In this document: one piece after another, positions 35,501-43,244 of the stretch | Position numbering within the stretch: position 1 is the first letter of the stretch | Layout of the letters: each line of letters opens with the position of its first letter | IMG/VR virus record: IMGVR_UViG_3300007538_000022 | Location: 26,275 to 90,274 of that record | Length of the DNA stretch: 64,000 bases | Source of the DNA: a virus | Strand: one strand, 5' to 3' | Made by a program: the position numbers and the translations under genes | Notes under the pieces: generated by a model | Databases searched by the model: none | Told to the model about the DNA's origin: nothing | The model's input: only the letters and a program-made list of their open reading frames with translations

Positions 35501-35814
35501 TATTTTTCCTCTAAAAAGTCAAGAGCATCTTTAACTGCAGATATCCAATTTAATGCTGTTTGTTTAGATAATATAATTTCATGATCGATAGTGTTTGAAC
35601 CACTAAACAAGAATTTAAGTTTTTCAAAAAATGTAAACTGTTTTTGAACATAAAAACTTACTTCCACACACTGCAAATCTTTTTCAGCATTAACTTCAAC
35701 CCATGTATTTATTGAATGCTCGTGTGACATGCAATCACATTGTACTGTAAAACAAATTGCATTATCGTATTCAGCAGAAGTTGATATTCCAACCGTAGGT
35801 TTTTCTCTTTTCAT
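35500..35814 (-). CDS. Conserved hypothetical protein
   Basis: A 104-aa protein: a beta-rich first half (ICFTVQCDCMSHEHSINTWV) and a C-terminal helix (KQTALNWISAVKDALDFLEE). Its stop overlaps the start of the 210-aa gene, so the pair is coupled. The function is unknown. Confidence 0.6.
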   Translation of the reverse strand: MKREKPTVGISTSAEYDNAICFTVQCDCMSHEHSINTWVEVNAEKDLQCVEVSFYVQKQFTFFEKLKFLFSGSNTIDHEIILSKQTALNWISAVKDALDFLEEK

Positions 35815-35816
35815 AG

Positions 35817-35924
35817 CTATTTATTTTTTTTAAACTGTGGAAATAATGAAATTAAAACAATCGGTACTATTTTGAAAACGTATAGTATTTTAATTTCAAT
35901 CCAGATAGTATTAGATTTACGCAC
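35817..35924 (-). CDS. Possible 35-aa membrane peptide
   Basis: A GTG-initiated frame reading VRKSNTIWIEIKILYVFKIV and ending QFKKNK: basic ends around one hydrophobic segment. It fills the gap between two genes but has no clear ribosome binding site, so it may not be translated. Confidence 0.3.
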   Translation of the reverse strand: MRKSNTIWIEIKILYVFKIVPIVLISLFPQFKKNK

Positions 35925-35938
35925 AATAACAACTAATG

Positions 35939-36712
35939 CTAAATTTCAAGTACTTTAGTAAAATAACTAGTATCTTTAAGCTCACCGGGATATCCTTTGG
36001 GATTACTTTCAATTTGAGTATTTCCAATTTCATAACTCACTGATTCATGTATATGTCCGTGAATCCATAACTTTGGGTTATACTGTAATATATGTTCGGA
36101 CAAATCTGAACAATAACCGTGATTAATTGATGAATTTTTAAATTTTTCTGCAATTGATTTAAAACTAGGAGCATGATGTGTAATTACAATATTAGTATGC
36201 TCAGTTGAGTACGATTTTTTAAAAAACTCAATAGTTTTATTAAATTCAACAAATGCATCTTTAGGATCAAATTTTCTCATATATGGCACTCCATATGATC
36301 CTGTTCTAATACAGTGAAAATCATTCATTCGTTTTCTAACTATAAACGCAGTTAATTCATCATAGTTATTATAGTCCGACCACATAGTACTACCTAAAAA
36401 TCGGTAGTTTTCAATGTCAATGTAAGATCGATTAAGTACAGTTAAATTAGGATAGCTCAATTGACTAATATAATCATTAACTAGTTTAACTGAACCTTTA
36501 TAAAATTCATGATTACCAAATACATATAAAACATGTTTAAATCGTGTAGTTACATCATTAAAAAAATATTCAAACTTTTTAATTTTGGATAAAATGCAAA
36601 TATCTCCTGCTAGAATTAGTATAGTATTTTGTTCATCTTCTGAACTGTCTAAACAAAATGGTTCTTTATCATACCATTCTAAATGTAAATCTGATTCTAT
36701 TCTTACTTTCAT
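35939..36712 (-). CDS. Calcineurin-like metallophosphoesterase
   Basis: A 257-aa protein. RIESDLHLEWYD, LILAGDICILS, YVFGNHEFYKG, IVITHHAPSF and WIHGHIHESV form the complete dimetal site (D-H, GD, GNHE, HH, GHxH). This family of small phage and bacterial phosphoesterases includes Ser/Thr phosphatases and nucleotidases; the substrate cannot be told. It lies downstream of thyA and a membrane protein. Confidence 0.8.
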   Translation of the reverse strand: MKVRIESDLHLEWYDKEPFCLDSSEDEQNTILILAGDICILSKIKKFEYFFNDVTTRFKHVLYVFGNHEFYKGSVKLVNDYISQLSYPNLTVLNRSYIDIENYRFLGSTMWSDYNNYDELTAFIVRKRMNDFHCIRTGSYGVPYMRKFDPKDAFVEFNKTIEFFKKSYSTEHTNIVITHHAPSFKSIAEKFKNSSINHGYCSDLSEHILQYNPKLWIHGHIHESVSYEIGNTQIESNPKGYPGELKDTSYFTKVLEI

Positions 36713-36915
36713 TTTTTGTATAATCTCTTATGGGTTAGTCTATGATGTTTTAATATTTTACCTATAGATTTATATAGGGCATATTCTGTATATAAAAACG
36801 AACTTGCTAATCTTAACATAAAAATTAAATCTATAACTGTATCTGAAACTAGCAATGCTCCAATGGAAAATGATAATACTATAGTTATTATAACATCTAT
36901 AAACATAGTAGTCAC
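36709..36915 (-). CDS. Small membrane protein
   Basis: A 68-aa protein with two hydrophobic stretches (FIDVIITIVLSFSIGALLV; IDLIFMLRLASSFLY) and a basic tail (KHHRLTHKRLYKK). The start lies 1 base from the thyA stop and it overlaps the phosphoesterase start by 4 bases. Confidence 0.55.
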   Translation of the reverse strand: MTTMFIDVIITIVLSFSIGALLVSDTVIDLIFMLRLASSFLYTEYALYKSIGKILKHHRLTHKRLYKK

Positions 36916-36916
36916 G

Positions 36917-37939
36917 CTATACTGCTACAGGAGCAGAAATTTTTCCTAATGGATTATAATTAACAACATTAAAATCGGATAACTTAAAATCATTAATATT
37001 ATTAACAGTGTTTGTTATATATAGTTTTGGATCAGATAAATTGTATGTATCCCTAGACAATAACTCCGTAACTTGTTCGATGTGATTCTTATATATGTGG
37101 CAATCACCTCCTGTCCAAATAAATGTATGGGGGATCATATTTGTTATATGTGCAATCATATACGTTAGCAAGGAATAACTAGCAATATTATATGGCAATC
37201 CTAAAAACAAATCTGAAGATCTTTGATACAATTGACAAGAAAGTGCATATCTTGGAATATTCCTTTCATCCAAATCCATATTAATTATGTATTCTTCTGT
37301 TTTTAACACAACACTACTACATTTTGATAATCGATCTCTTACCATATCAACATATTCGGTGTCGTTTGTTAGCCTAGCTCTTTCAATTGTAGGAATTTGA
37401 CTAGTATAAAACTGAAAAAAACAGTGGCATGGAGCTAATGCCATTTTACCATTTAATACATTATTGTGTGGGGATTGTGTTTCATCTGGTAAGTCTGCTA
37501 CATTCCATGCTGACACAATATGTCGTCTACTTGCTGGTCTTTCAATTAATGATTGAATAACTTGTTCTATTTGATCTATTGTTTGCCCGTTTGGAGTTTT
37601 CCATGATCTCCATTGATGTCCGTAAATTGGGCCTAATTCACCTGAATGATTATTATCATATACTGCCCATTCTTTCCATATAGTGTCTTGATTTTCTTTT
37701 AAATTACAAATTTTGGCAAGATCTTCGTTATTCGTTGATCCTGATAACATCCATAATAACTCACCCGCGATTAATTTAAATGATGTGTATTTTCCACTAA
37801 GTAACGGGAATTGATTATTTTGCAAATCAAACGTCAACTGTTGTCCAAACAAACTAAGTGTTCCGACAGAAGTCCTATCGTTATCAATATGATTTCCATA
37901 TTGCAACACCTGGTGTAATAAACTGTAATAATTTTTCAT
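36917..37939 (-). CDS. thyA: Thymidylate synthase (ThyA)
   Basis: A 340-aa protein. DRTSVGTLSLFGQQL, GELLWMLSGSTNN, LGPIYGHQWRSW, RPASRRHIVSAWNV and the catalytic LAPCHCFFQFY identify folate-dependent ThyA. It converts dUMP to dTMP for phage DNA synthesis, together with the ribonucleotide reductase at 53.7-58.2 kb. The enzyme is somewhat longer than E. coli ThyA (264 aa), as is common in T4-like phages. Confidence 0.95.
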   Translation of the reverse strand: MKNYYSLLHQVLQYGNHIDNDRTSVGTLSLFGQQLTFDLQNNQFPLLSGKYTSFKLIAGELLWMLSGSTNNEDLAKICNLKENQDTIWKEWAVYDNNHSGELGPIYGHQWRSWKTPNGQTIDQIEQVIQSLIERPASRRHIVSAWNVADLPDETQSPHNNVLNGKMALAPCHCFFQFYTSQIPTIERARLTNDTEYVDMVRDRLSKCSSVVLKTEEYIINMDLDERNIPRYALSCQLYQRSSDLFLGLPYNIASYSLLTYMIAHITNMIPHTFIWTGGDCHIYKNHIEQVTELLSRDTYNLSDPKLYITNTVNNINDFKLSDFNVVNYNPLGKISAPVAV

Positions 37940-37953
37940 ATAGTTGTACTAAG

Positions 37954-38295
37954 TTAATAATTTATAATTTGAACTTCTAATCCAAGTTTTTTAGCTTGAT
38001 TAATCATATGTTTAGTTCCTTTTGATTCACCGTCCCAAAATGCAATTAATTGTTCAGCATAGTTTGCCATTTCTGTATTACGCTTAGGACCTGCGCCTCT
38101 GCCGTATCTTTTCCAATCTGCAGGGAACATTTTTACAGGAACATTACGCAATTCTGCCCACTTTTTACCCATTGCATCAGCACCTTTAGCACCGCCGCAT
38201 ACGATTTCTGTAATTGAATTTGCTTTTTTATCTAATATAGTTGATAAAAAGTTAAAATCTGTAAAGTCTCTTCCACCAGCGACTATAGTTTTCAT
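37954..38295 (-). CDS. SLOG-family (YspA/cpYpsA-like) nucleotide-binding protein
   Basis: A 113-aa protein. MKTIVAGGRDFTDF, ITEIVCGGAKGADAMGKKWA and MANYAEQLIAFWDG match the SLOG Rossmann-like fold (GGRxF...SGGAxGADxLGxxWA...). SLOG proteins bind nucleotide ligands and appear in anti-phage or phage signalling and in general metabolism. It lies 14 bases upstream of thyA. The exact ligand is unknown. Confidence 0.8.
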   Translation of the reverse strand: MKTIVAGGRDFTDFNFLSTILDKKANSITEIVCGGAKGADAMGKKWAELRNVPVKMFPADWKRYGRGAGPKRNTEMANYAEQLIAFWDGESKGTKHMINQAKKLGLEVQIINY

Positions 38296-38313
38296 AAAAA
38301 CTCCGTGTTATAA

Positions 38314-38347
38314 CATAAATATACTTTGTATATATTATATATTTATT
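38314..38347. promoter_or_regulatory. Divergent late promoter boxes
   Basis: CATAAATA on the plus strand (38314-38321) faces the phosphoribosyltransferase gene, and AATAAATA on the minus strand (38340-38347) faces the SLOG gene. The two genes diverge here. Confidence 0.4.
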
Positions 38348-38362
38348 TTATAAGGAAGTCAA

Positions 38363-39208
38363 ATGAGAAAGTTAGATATATTATTTGAAAATATAATTAA
38401 AAAAACTAGAGTCGATGATCAAGGTGAGGAGGAAAATTATGCTGATATCGATATGAAACCTACTGCAATGCCTTTAAAAATGATTCCTGCATCTACAGGC
38501 AGTAAATTTAAAAAGAAAAATCCCGAATATGATAAACCACAAATTTCTACTCGTTTTGGAAAAGATGCAAAAAATACCCCGTACGAGTTAACTCCACACC
38601 AATCATCTTTTAAAGTATATTCATGTTATAGTACATCGTTAGATGCAAAAAAAACAAAAGACAGTATTGTTAATTTAATTAAAAATAAAATGGTCGGTAA
38701 TGACGAGCAATATACTAATTTGCTTTCTGCATGTGCTGATTATACTGCAAAAGCTATGAAAATTATATCAAGTAATAATGGGTTTCCATATTTTGATGCG
38801 ATTGTTGTTGCACCTTCTTCATCTAGTCTTGCACATGATTATGCCGAAGCAATTCGTGATGTTTATCCTAATGTAATAGTGTATCATCGAGATGTTGCTA
38901 AGAAAACTACTGACACTTCCAGAATTAAAATTACAGGTAATTTACCAGAAAAAGAAAAAGAAGATTTACGCAGAGAAATTGACAAACAAAATGGTAAACC
39001 GTTTAATATAAAAGCAATGAGAAATGGTGGTCATTGGAGAAGATTTATCTCCAATTTTATTGAAATAAATGAAATGTTTGGTTTTACTGGAGCTAATATA
39101 TTAGTAGTTGATGACAAAGCAACCTCTGGCTCTACTATTAAAGATATTGGTACACAAATTTTACAAAAAGGTGCTAATACTGTAGTTGGGTTTACCCTAT
39201 TTAAGTGA
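38363..39208 (+). CDS. Phosphoribosyltransferase-like protein
   Basis: A 281-aa protein. The PRPP-binding loop ILVVDDKATSGSTIKDIG lies near residue 252, preceded by FDAIVVAPSSSSLAHDYA, the usual type I PRTase arrangement (ComF-like). The N-terminus MRKLDILFENIIKK resembles the capsid-targeting-like signature and is followed by a basic, disordered region up to about residue 70. It is a plus-strand gene with an AAGGAAG ribosome binding site. It may be a virion-packaged enzyme or a salvage enzyme; the substrate base is unknown. Confidence 0.75.
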   Translation: MRKLDILFENIIKKTRVDDQGEEENYADIDMKPTAMPLKMIPASTGSKFKKKNPEYDKPQISTRFGKDAKNTPYELTPHQSSFKVYSCYSTSLDAKKTKDSIVNLIKNKMVGNDEQYTNLLSACADYTAKAMKIISSNNGFPYFDAIVVAPSSSSLAHDYAEAIRDVYPNVIVYHRDVAKKTTDTSRIKITGNLPEKEKEDLRREIDKQNGKPFNIKAMRNGGHWRRFISNFIEINEMFGFTGANILVVDDKATSGSTIKDIGTQILQKGANTVVGFTLFK

Positions 39209-39216
39209 ACTAGATA

Positions 39217-39597
39217 TTATTTAAAATTACGTCTTTTAAGAAGTGCGCTAATTTCTTTCATTATAGCTGGTTCGGTATTAATTGCTTTAGTTTGTTCTCT
39301 TACTACCTTTTCCAGCTTTAATGAATTTATTTGATCGTTTTGTACAAACCTCCAAATATAATTACCGTCTGGCTTTACTACACCAAATATTGAGTATTTA
39401 ACACCAATCTTTACAATAATAGCGTATTCGTCGTCAATTAGTACAGTATCACCTTCATTAAATAAAGGATTATACTTAAATAAGAGACCTTTAACAAACG
39501 ATGTTGAAACGTCTTTAACGGCTAAAGACATAACTAATCCTATTAAGGTTGCTAAGTAAGGAGCAACTAATTCCATTTTAAATATATCTTCCATCAT
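39217..39597 (-). CDS. Mini MscS-like membrane protein
   Basis: A 126-aa protein. An N-terminal membrane helix (VAPYLATLIGLVMSLAVKD) is followed by FNEGDTVLIDDEYAIIVKIG and WRFVQNDQI, which fit the MscS beta-domain (FxxGDxVxIxxxxGxVxxI). It resembles the pore helix plus beta domain of a mechanosensitive channel with all other helices missing. It converges with the phosphoribosyltransferase gene. A channel or a membrane scaffold are both possible. Confidence 0.6.
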   Translation of the reverse strand: MMEDIFKMELVAPYLATLIGLVMSLAVKDVSTSFVKGLLFKYNPLFNEGDTVLIDDEYAIIVKIGVKYSIFGVVKPDGNYIWRFVQNDQINSLKLEKVVREQTKAINTEPAIMKEISALLKRRNFK

Positions 39598-39602
39598 ATA
39601 TC

Positions 39603-39610
39603 TATTTATC
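39603..39610 (-). promoter_or_regulatory. Late promoter box (GATAAATA)
   Basis: GATAAATA on the minus strand, 6 bases upstream of the MscS-like gene start. The short distance means its transcript would be leaderless or nearly so, and the box may be fortuitous. Confidence 0.3.
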
Positions 39611-39781
39611 TTAATCGCCGATATATTTAATCCCTAATTTGCAAGGGCCAAACTCGCTGTAACTATAAACACAATTCACAGTAAGCATATACTCAGTAGT
39701 GGTATACTTTTCATATTGCGTCTGAAAAGAAGCACATCCTTGTGTAAAACATAATAATAGTATAATAATTATAAGTTTCAT
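39611..39781 (-). CDS. Small lipoprotein
   Basis: A 56-aa protein starting MKLIIIILLLCFTQGCASFQ, a signal peptide with a lipobox ending in Cys16. The mature part (about 41 aa) has two more cysteines (VNCVYSY, GPCKLG). A short phage lipoprotein could be an outer spanin or an exclusion protein, but no partner inner spanin is evident next to it. Confidence 0.55.
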   Translation of the reverse strand: MKLIIIILLLCFTQGCASFQTQYEKYTTTEYMLTVNCVYSYSEFGPCKLGIKYIGD

Positions 39782-39814
39782 AAATCCATATCTACAATAA
39801 GGAGCATTGCATTA

Positions 39815-40105
39815 CTATTTATCATCCTCAAAAACAATATTATTAATTCGATCATACTTAAAACTTCTCCAGCCGTTAGCATTGAGATCCCAAACATTGA
39901 CTGTATTAGGAGCTGGCTCTTTATTTGTTTTTGGATGGTGTTCTTTTGGAATAACATTAAGTGATTTTGTACATGTCATTACACGGTTACTACCATCTAA
40001 CTTTTTAAAGGTAACTATCGCTACTTTTTCAAGTAATATTTCAGATAAGTCTGGTAATGAAGGGATATCACAGTTGGCTACTTTATAATCTTTTTCTTCT
40101 AACAT
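39815..40105 (-). CDS. Conserved phage protein (DUF2693-like)
   Basis: About 96 aa from the ATG at 40105, preceded by AGAGG; an upstream ATG at 40126 would overlap clpP. VAIVTFKKLDGSNRVMTCTK and VNVWDLNANGWRSFKYDRI recall small SH3-like proteins of the DUF2693 type from T4-like phages. It lies directly downstream of clpP. The function is unknown. Confidence 0.6.
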   Translation of the reverse strand: MLEEKDYKVANCDIPSLPDLSEILLEKVAIVTFKKLDGSNRVMTCTKSLNVIPKEHHPKTNKEPAPNTVNVWDLNANGWRSFKYDRINNIVFEDDK

Positions 40106-40106
40106 A

Positions 40107-40700
40107 TTAACCTCTATTAATAACAATTTCGTCTACTAAACCATATTCTAAACTTTGTTCAGCAGTCATAATATTATCACGATTCATATCATGTTCTAAT
40201 TCATCAAATGTTTTGCCTTTTGAATTATGCTTAACATATAGTTCTGTTAATGTTTTCTTCATTCTAACAATTTCTTTAGCATGTATTTCAATATCGCTTG
40301 CTTGTCCTTGTGCCCCTCCTAATGGTTGATGAATTAAATGTCTTGCATTAGGTAGCATTTTACGTTTACCCGGTGCTCCTGCCTGCGCTAAAAAAGAGCC
40401 CATTGAACATGCTTGACCCATTACAATAGTTTGAACATCTGGTTTAATAAATTGCATAGTGTCATAAATGCTTAATCCTGAAGTAATTACACCACCAGGT
40501 GAATTAATATACAAGTAAATATCTTTTTCAGAATTTTCTGATTCTAAGAATAACAATTGGGATACAATAGAGTTAGCAACATGATCATTAACTTCGCTAC
40601 ATAACATTACAATACGATCTTTTAATAATCGACTGTAAATATCCATAGCACGTTCGCCACGTGGACTTTGCTCGATTACCATTGGTACTAGATTAGTCAT
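40107..40700 (-). CDS. clpP: ClpP-type ATP-dependent protease proteolytic subunit
   Basis: A 197-aa protein of normal ClpP length. The catalytic triad is complete: Ser in [14 protein letters not shown], His in [10 protein letters not shown] and Asp in [31 protein letters not shown] and [16 protein letters not shown] are the usual oxyanion-hole and head-domain segments. It could form its own barrel or mix with the host ClpP and accept the host ClpA/ClpX. No Clp ATPase is in this window. With ClpS and tmRNA encoded nearby it points to phage control of proteolysis. Confidence 0.95.
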   Translation of the reverse strand: MTNLVPMVIEQSPRGERAMDIYSRLLKDRIVMLCSEVNDHVANSIVSQLLFLESENSEKDIYLYINSPGGVITSGLSIYDTMQFIKPDVQTIVMGQACSMGSFLAQAGAPGKRKMLPNARHLIHQPLGGAQGQASDIEIHAKEIVRMKKTLTELYVKHNSKGKTFDELEHDMNRDNIMTAEQSLEYGLVDEIVINRG

Positions 40701-40701
40701 T

Positions 40702-40947
40702 TTATTTTCTACCTTGATATGTTACAGTTTCAGTTGGGCCTTTGCTAGTAAGATTAAAGCCAGCCATTGATGCTTGATATTCATCAAATTTCTCATTGTA
40801 TCTGAGAACTAATTTTAAACTTCGTTGCAATGCTACAGATAATGTTTGTTTTGGATAAAAATCTAATATTTCTGCTGTAACAGTTTGATTTTTATCAACA
40901 TTATACACTTCACACGTGTCGCTATATGTAGTTTTTAAATTATTCAT
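40702..40947 (-). CDS. Hypothetical protein
   Basis: About 81 aa from the ATG at 40947, which overlaps the upstream stop (ATGAATAA). Sequence features: [19 protein letters not shown] and a conserved-looking [18 protein letters not shown] end. Proteins with this layout are common small phage genes of unknown function. It lies 1 base upstream of clpP and is probably co-expressed with it. Confidence 0.55.
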   Translation of the reverse strand: MNNLKTTYSDTCEVYNVDKNQTVTAEILDFYPKQTLSVALQRSLKLVLRYNEKFDEYQASMAGFNLTSKGPTETVTYQGRK

Positions 40948-41194
40948 GTTCTTTACTATCATTTAATGCTGATTTTAACAAAATATTTTCCACTAATGTT
41001 TTTACTAAAGTTGCGAGCATAACAACAACTTTTTGGTCATCTTGTATTGACTCAAAATCATTTAATACACTAGCTGACACTTTTTCAAAGAGTTCTTCTT
41101 TAGAACACGATAACTTCTCCCATTTTACTTCAAATGAAAAATCGGTACTTTGTGCAATCTCTGCTATGTTTTTTATATTTTCTTCGTTAGCCAT
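40940..41194 (-). CDS. Hypothetical acidic helical protein
   Basis: An 84-aa acidic, mostly helical protein (MANEENIKNIAEIAQSTDFS; C-terminal [18 protein letters not shown]). No motif was recognised. It lies between a SprT-like peptidase and the clpP genes, with short gaps. Confidence 0.5.
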   Translation of the reverse strand: MANEENIKNIAEIAQSTDFSFEVKWEKLSCSKEELFEKVSASVLNDFESIQDDQKVVVMLATLVKTLVENILLKSALNDSKEHE

Positions 41195-41195
41195 A

Positions 41196-41651
41196 TTATT
41201 TCAACCTATGTTGGTTATTTGAATACCATTCTTTAAATATTTGCTGTTCCTTTTCAAATGCTTCTACTTCCCACGGATAGTTTGAGTAGGAAGTAGATGA
41301 AACATCAAACACCTTAGAATGCCATGTTAATTGATTTGTTTTAATTAATTGTTTAAGTTCATTTCTAGCATATTGCTTTACATGAACTAATTCGTGTGCT
41401 AATGCAATTAATAATTCTTTCAATCCTAAAGAATTATCTACTTCTATGGAAAACCATCGTGGTCGATGATTAGTATCTTCCCATGCACACACTGCGTCGA
41501 TACCTGTGTTTTTTTTAAGACCTGTAACAAACTCTATTTCAATATAAAGTTTATTTTGTAATTTAGGCATTAACATTTTAACACCTAAATTGTACATATC
41601 AGTAATACATTGTTGTTTTAACTTTGTTCCACCTTTAAAATCAATCGTCAT
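41196..41651 (-). CDS. SprT-like zinc metallopeptidase
   Basis: About 151 aa from the ATG at 41651, which overlaps the previous stop. LIALAHELVHVKQYARNEL provides HExxH and YPWEVEAFEKE the likely third ligand. Length and layout fit a compact SprT/zincin domain. It is the fourth HExxH protein in this window but is shorter than the three paralogues with the xxEIxAYA motif. It lies close to the ClpP cluster. Confidence 0.7.
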   Translation of the reverse strand: MTIDFKGGTKLKQQCITDMYNLGVKMLMPKLQNKLYIEIEFVTGLKKNTGIDAVCAWEDTNHRPRWFSIEVDNSLGLKELLIALAHELVHVKQYARNELKQLIKTNQLTWHSKVFDVSSTSYSNYPWEVEAFEKEQQIFKEWYSNNQHRLK

Positions 41652-41958
41652 CTTTGATAATTTTGTTGTTAACAATAGCTTTATCAAGACGTTCTTTGAT
41701 TAATTCTTCTGTTTTTTTAATTAATAATTCCATAGAGCCTGGACCTTCCCAAACTTCATTTAATGCTTTATTAATTTCATCCATTGGAACTCTTGATAAT
41801 TTAGTATATGAATAAAAATATTCAGACAAATAATTCCTAACAGGACTTGGAATGTTCTGATGAGCTGAAATATTCCATGTTCCATTAAATCCATTAACAT
41901 TATGTGGTGCATCGTTAATACGAGTTTTCCAATATTCACCTGGAAGATAATTCATCAT
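41641..41958 (-). CDS. Conserved hypothetical protein
   Basis: A 105-aa protein starting MMNYLPGEYWKTRINDAPHN, with TWNISAHQNIPSPVRNYL and a helical C-terminus (ELLIKKTEELIKERLDKAIV). It is the first gene after a sigma70-like promoter. The function is unknown. Confidence 0.55.
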   Translation of the reverse strand: MMNYLPGEYWKTRINDAPHNVNGFNGTWNISAHQNIPSPVRNYLSEYFYSYTKLSRVPMDEINKALNEVWEGPGSMELLIKKTEELIKERLDKAIVNNKIIKDDD

Positions 41959-41992
41959 AGTTTTTTCTCTTTGTTATGTTGTGTAAAATAAT

Positions 41993-42022
41993 ATTATATA
42001 ATATAAATGCACGTATTGTCTA
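41993..42022 (-). promoter_or_regulatory. Sigma70-type promoter for the ClpP cluster
   Basis: On the minus strand TAGACA (42017-42022), an 18-base spacer and TATAAT (41993-41998), 35 bases upstream of the gene at 41958. It would drive that gene, the SprT-like peptidase, two small genes and clpP. Confidence 0.6.
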
Positions 42023-42244
42023 CTATAAACGTAAACTAATACGTCCTTTTGATAAATCATATGGGGATATTTCAAGCTTTACCTTGTCGCCGAGTACTAT
42101 TCTAATGTTAAATTTCCTCATTTTACCACTAGAATAACATATTACGGTATGATCTTGATCATCTAATTTAACTTTAAACATTTGGTTAGGTAAGATATCT
42201 GTAATTGTTCCAATTACTTCTATTAAATCTTTTTGTGTTGCCAT
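42023..42244 (-). CDS. infA: Translation initiation factor IF-1
   Basis: A 73-aa protein of full IF-1 length. IEVIGTITDILPNQMFKVKL, GKMRKFNIRIVLGDKVKLE and YDLSKGRISLRL follow the IF-1 OB-fold pattern. It would bind the 30S A-site region and bias translation initiation. Few phages are known to encode it. With bS21 and tmRNA nearby it suggests reprogramming of host ribosomes. Confidence 0.9.
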   Translation of the reverse strand: MATQKDLIEVIGTITDILPNQMFKVKLDDQDHTVICYSSGKMRKFNIRIVLGDKVKLEISPYDLSKGRISLRL

Positions 42245-42294
42245 TAATTTCCTTTAAAATATATTCGTTTAATAGTGTTATTTATTTGTAATAT

Positions 42295-42471
42295 TCATTT
42301 TTTCTGTATTATAATTTCACCATCATCGTTTACTGACACTAATAATGCATCTCCAGCTTGCCATCCCATTTTTTCCATAATATCTGGAGGGATATTTAAT
42401 AATACATTTTTATCATCACCGTCAATTTTAGTGAATATTTCTTCAGTTTTATATGAGACTGTTTTAGTCAT
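42295..42471 (-). CDS. AbrB/MazE-like small DNA-binding protein
   Basis: A 58-aa protein. VLLNIPPDIMEKMGWQAGDALLVSV fits the swapped-hairpin AbrB fold (IPxxIxxxxGxxxGD); the fragments NIPPDIMEKMGW and AGDALLVSV show it. AAGGA lies 7 bases upstream. Such proteins are widespread in marine phages as possible transcription regulators. It lies between infA and a 243-aa protein of unknown function. Confidence 0.65.
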   Translation of the reverse strand: MTKTVSYKTEEIFTKIDGDDKNVLLNIPPDIMEKMGWQAGDALLVSVNDDGEIIIQKK

Positions 42472-42473
42472 TG

Positions 42474-43205
42474 TTAATCCTTAATTGAAATTTTTTCAAA
42501 ATTCATAATTTCCAATATGAGAAAATCTGACACATCAGATAATCGTAATGGATACACTGTTGCATTATGAAATGTAATAGTACGATTCACTACACTGTTA
42601 AGAAGCACAGTTGCAGTATGATCAACTGTGCTAATTTTATATAATCGATTAGTTCGATCTTTAAAAATAAATTGATCGCATTTATTGTTTTTACGGCTTT
42701 TTATTATAGTTTTTACATAATCTAATGATACTTCATTAACTTCGTAGCTACCCGAAGCTTCTGCAGAAATATATGTACATGAAAGTTGTTTGTATTCATT
42801 ATCTTCTTTAAAAAATGTTGGCATTTTTATAATAAGACCTATAGAATTAACAGTGATCTTAGTAGGACTAGTAAGCACTTCTGCTACAGCTTTCCAGTAG
42901 TCTGAAATATTATCTCCATTTAATGCTTTTAATGTTAACTTATTTTTAAAGTATTTTCTAATACATTGAGCATCATCATTAAATCTACAAACAGCATCAC
43001 AATCTATTAATGTTTCAATAGGATGTTCTTCTTTAATTTTATATACAATATCAACAAGATTACTATACATTGTAGAATAAGAATAAGATAGACTACCATA
43101 ATATAAACATATAGCTATAGGATCTATGTTTAATTCATGAGCACTATACGACTCACTCATTGCTATTGTTTCACATATGCTTTCAAGCATTGATTGTTTA
43201 GTCAT
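42474..43205 (-). CDS. Hypothetical protein
   Basis: A 243-aa protein. The N-terminal helix bundle (MLESICETIAMSESYSAHEL) is followed by a Cys-containing stretch (ETLIDCDAVCRFNDDAQCIR) and a beta-rich C-terminal half (VDHTATVLLNSVVNRTITF). No family was recognised. It is the first coding gene downstream of the gene-free, promoter-bearing region 43206-43895. Confidence 0.5.
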   Translation of the reverse strand: MTKQSMLESICETIAMSESYSAHELNIDPIAICLYYGSLSYSYSTMYSNLVDIVYKIKEEHPIETLIDCDAVCRFNDDAQCIRKYFKNKLTLKALNGDNISDYWKAVAEVLTSPTKITVNSIGLIIKMPTFFKEDNEYKQLSCTYISAEASGSYEVNEVSLDYVKTIIKSRKNNKCDQFIFKDRTNRLYKISTVDHTATVLLNSVVNRTITFHNATVYPLRLSDVSDFLILEIMNFEKISIKD

Positions 43206-43244
43206 ATTAAGCCTTTACATTATAAAATTATTTAATTACTATTA

